Assembly (NCBI RefSeq): GCF_010104355.1
Contig: NZ_CP044972.1
Span: 3,100,001 to 3,164,000 of the forward strand
DNA from: Hydrogenophaga sp. PBL-H3
GTDB taxonomy: Bacteria; Pseudomonadota; Gammaproteobacteria; Burkholderiales; Burkholderiaceae_C
DNA: 64,000 nt
Reading direction: 5' to 3'
Made by a program: the position numbers and the translations under genes. Below are positions 63,844 to 64,000 of this stretch, in pieces. Below the pieces are notes generated by a model that had not been told where the DNA came from, made no database searches, and saw only the letters and a program-made list of their open reading frames with translations. Numbering within the stretch: the stretch's first letter is position 1; every line of letters begins with the position of its first letter.

Positions 63844-64000
63844 TCAGCGGGCCGGCGCCACCAGGTCGATGCGCCGCTGCAGGCGGGCCACGGCCTCGGC
63901 ATCGCCCGCAGCGCGCGCACCTTGTTGCTGCACTTGCAGCCAGGCCAGCAAGGGCCTGCGCCAACCCCAGGCAGACGCGGTCTCCACCGCCAGGGCCACC
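63844..64000 (-). CDS. C-terminal fragment of a protein continuing beyond the window
   Basis: The open frame on the minus strand from the window edge to a TGA at 63844-63846 gives about 51 residues (…SAWGWRRPLLAWLQVQQQGARAAGDAEAVARLQRRIDL…). It converges on creA (stops adjacent). Ala/Arg/Gln-rich, likely helical; no family can be named from this fragment. Confidence 0.5.
   Translation of the reverse strand, partial: VALAVETASAWGWRRPLLAWLQVQQQGARAAGDAEAVARLQRRIDLVAPAR

Overview
High-GC chromosomal DNA of a betaproteobacterium, most likely Comamonadaceae (Hydrogenophaga/Rhodoferax-like). The evidence is the pyrG-kdsA-eno-ftsB neighbourhood, orphan Bug/TctC binding proteins, c-type cytochrome and quinoprotein metabolism, a Comamonadaceae-style GC-rich intergenic palindrome at 46.45 kb, and protein sequences throughout. 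Genus is an inference. Layout: 0-2.0 kb, tail of a small operon: MotA/ExbB-like channel subunit, ExbD/MotB-like stator with a DUF2135-like periplasmic domain, a membrane protein and a lipoprotein. 2.0-4.3 kb, an outer-membrane channel divergent from a GAF/Fis-HTH regulator that lacks an AAA+ domain. 4.4-11.3 kb, a type I restriction-modification operon in the unusual order hsdR-hsdS-DUF3800-hsdM, with duplicated 21-bp repeats and a possible antisense small RNA before hsdM. 11.3-16.6 kb, a chemoreceptor behind a good sigma-28 promoter, secreted proteins, a catalase-like peroxidase, a Sel1 protein and a cytochrome c. 16.7-25.5 kb, a quinoprotein alcohol-oxidation locus: a PQQ alcohol dehydrogenase carrying the extra Asp diagnostic of lanthanide-dependent enzymes, the metallohydrolase and SoxYZ-like carrier typical of such loci, and a PedA1A2BC-type ABC transporter whose ATPase is encoded separately behind a TctC-like protein. 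25.6-27.5 kb, a soluble PQQ sugar dehydrogenase and cytochrome c. 27.5-30.2 kb, an accessory scar: a decayed tyrosine recombinase, a cupin and a complete IS30-family element with 26-bp perfect inverted repeats. 30.3-36.3 kb, envelope and lipid genes: phosphatidylserine decarboxylase, class III aminotransferase, membrane protein, glycosyltransferase and UDP-glucose dehydrogenase, with Pho-box-like sites in the intergenic regions. 37.0-40.4 kb, modE and modABC with a clear ModE operator. 42.0-46.4 kb, a tungstate-type tupBCA operon with an added ModA-like lipoprotein and a divergent ModE-HTH/periplasmic-binding-domain regulator. 46.5-64 kb, mostly housekeeping genes: coaBC, pyrG, kdsA, eno, ftsB, hslO, gamma carbonic anhydrase, dbpA, RIO kinase, exported msrB-msrA, xerD and creA. 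An mntA/hepT toxin-antitoxin remnant sits between kdsA and eno. The main functional theme is periplasmic quinoprotein oxidation with dedicated metal and electron-carrier partners, next to two oxyanion (Mo/W) uptake systems. The strongest candidates for undescribed biology are the stator-like operon at the left edge, the lanthanide-type dehydrogenase/Ped transporter locus with its TctC add-on, the DUF3800-containing type I RM operon, and the possibly phosphate-regulated lipid locus at 30-36 kb.
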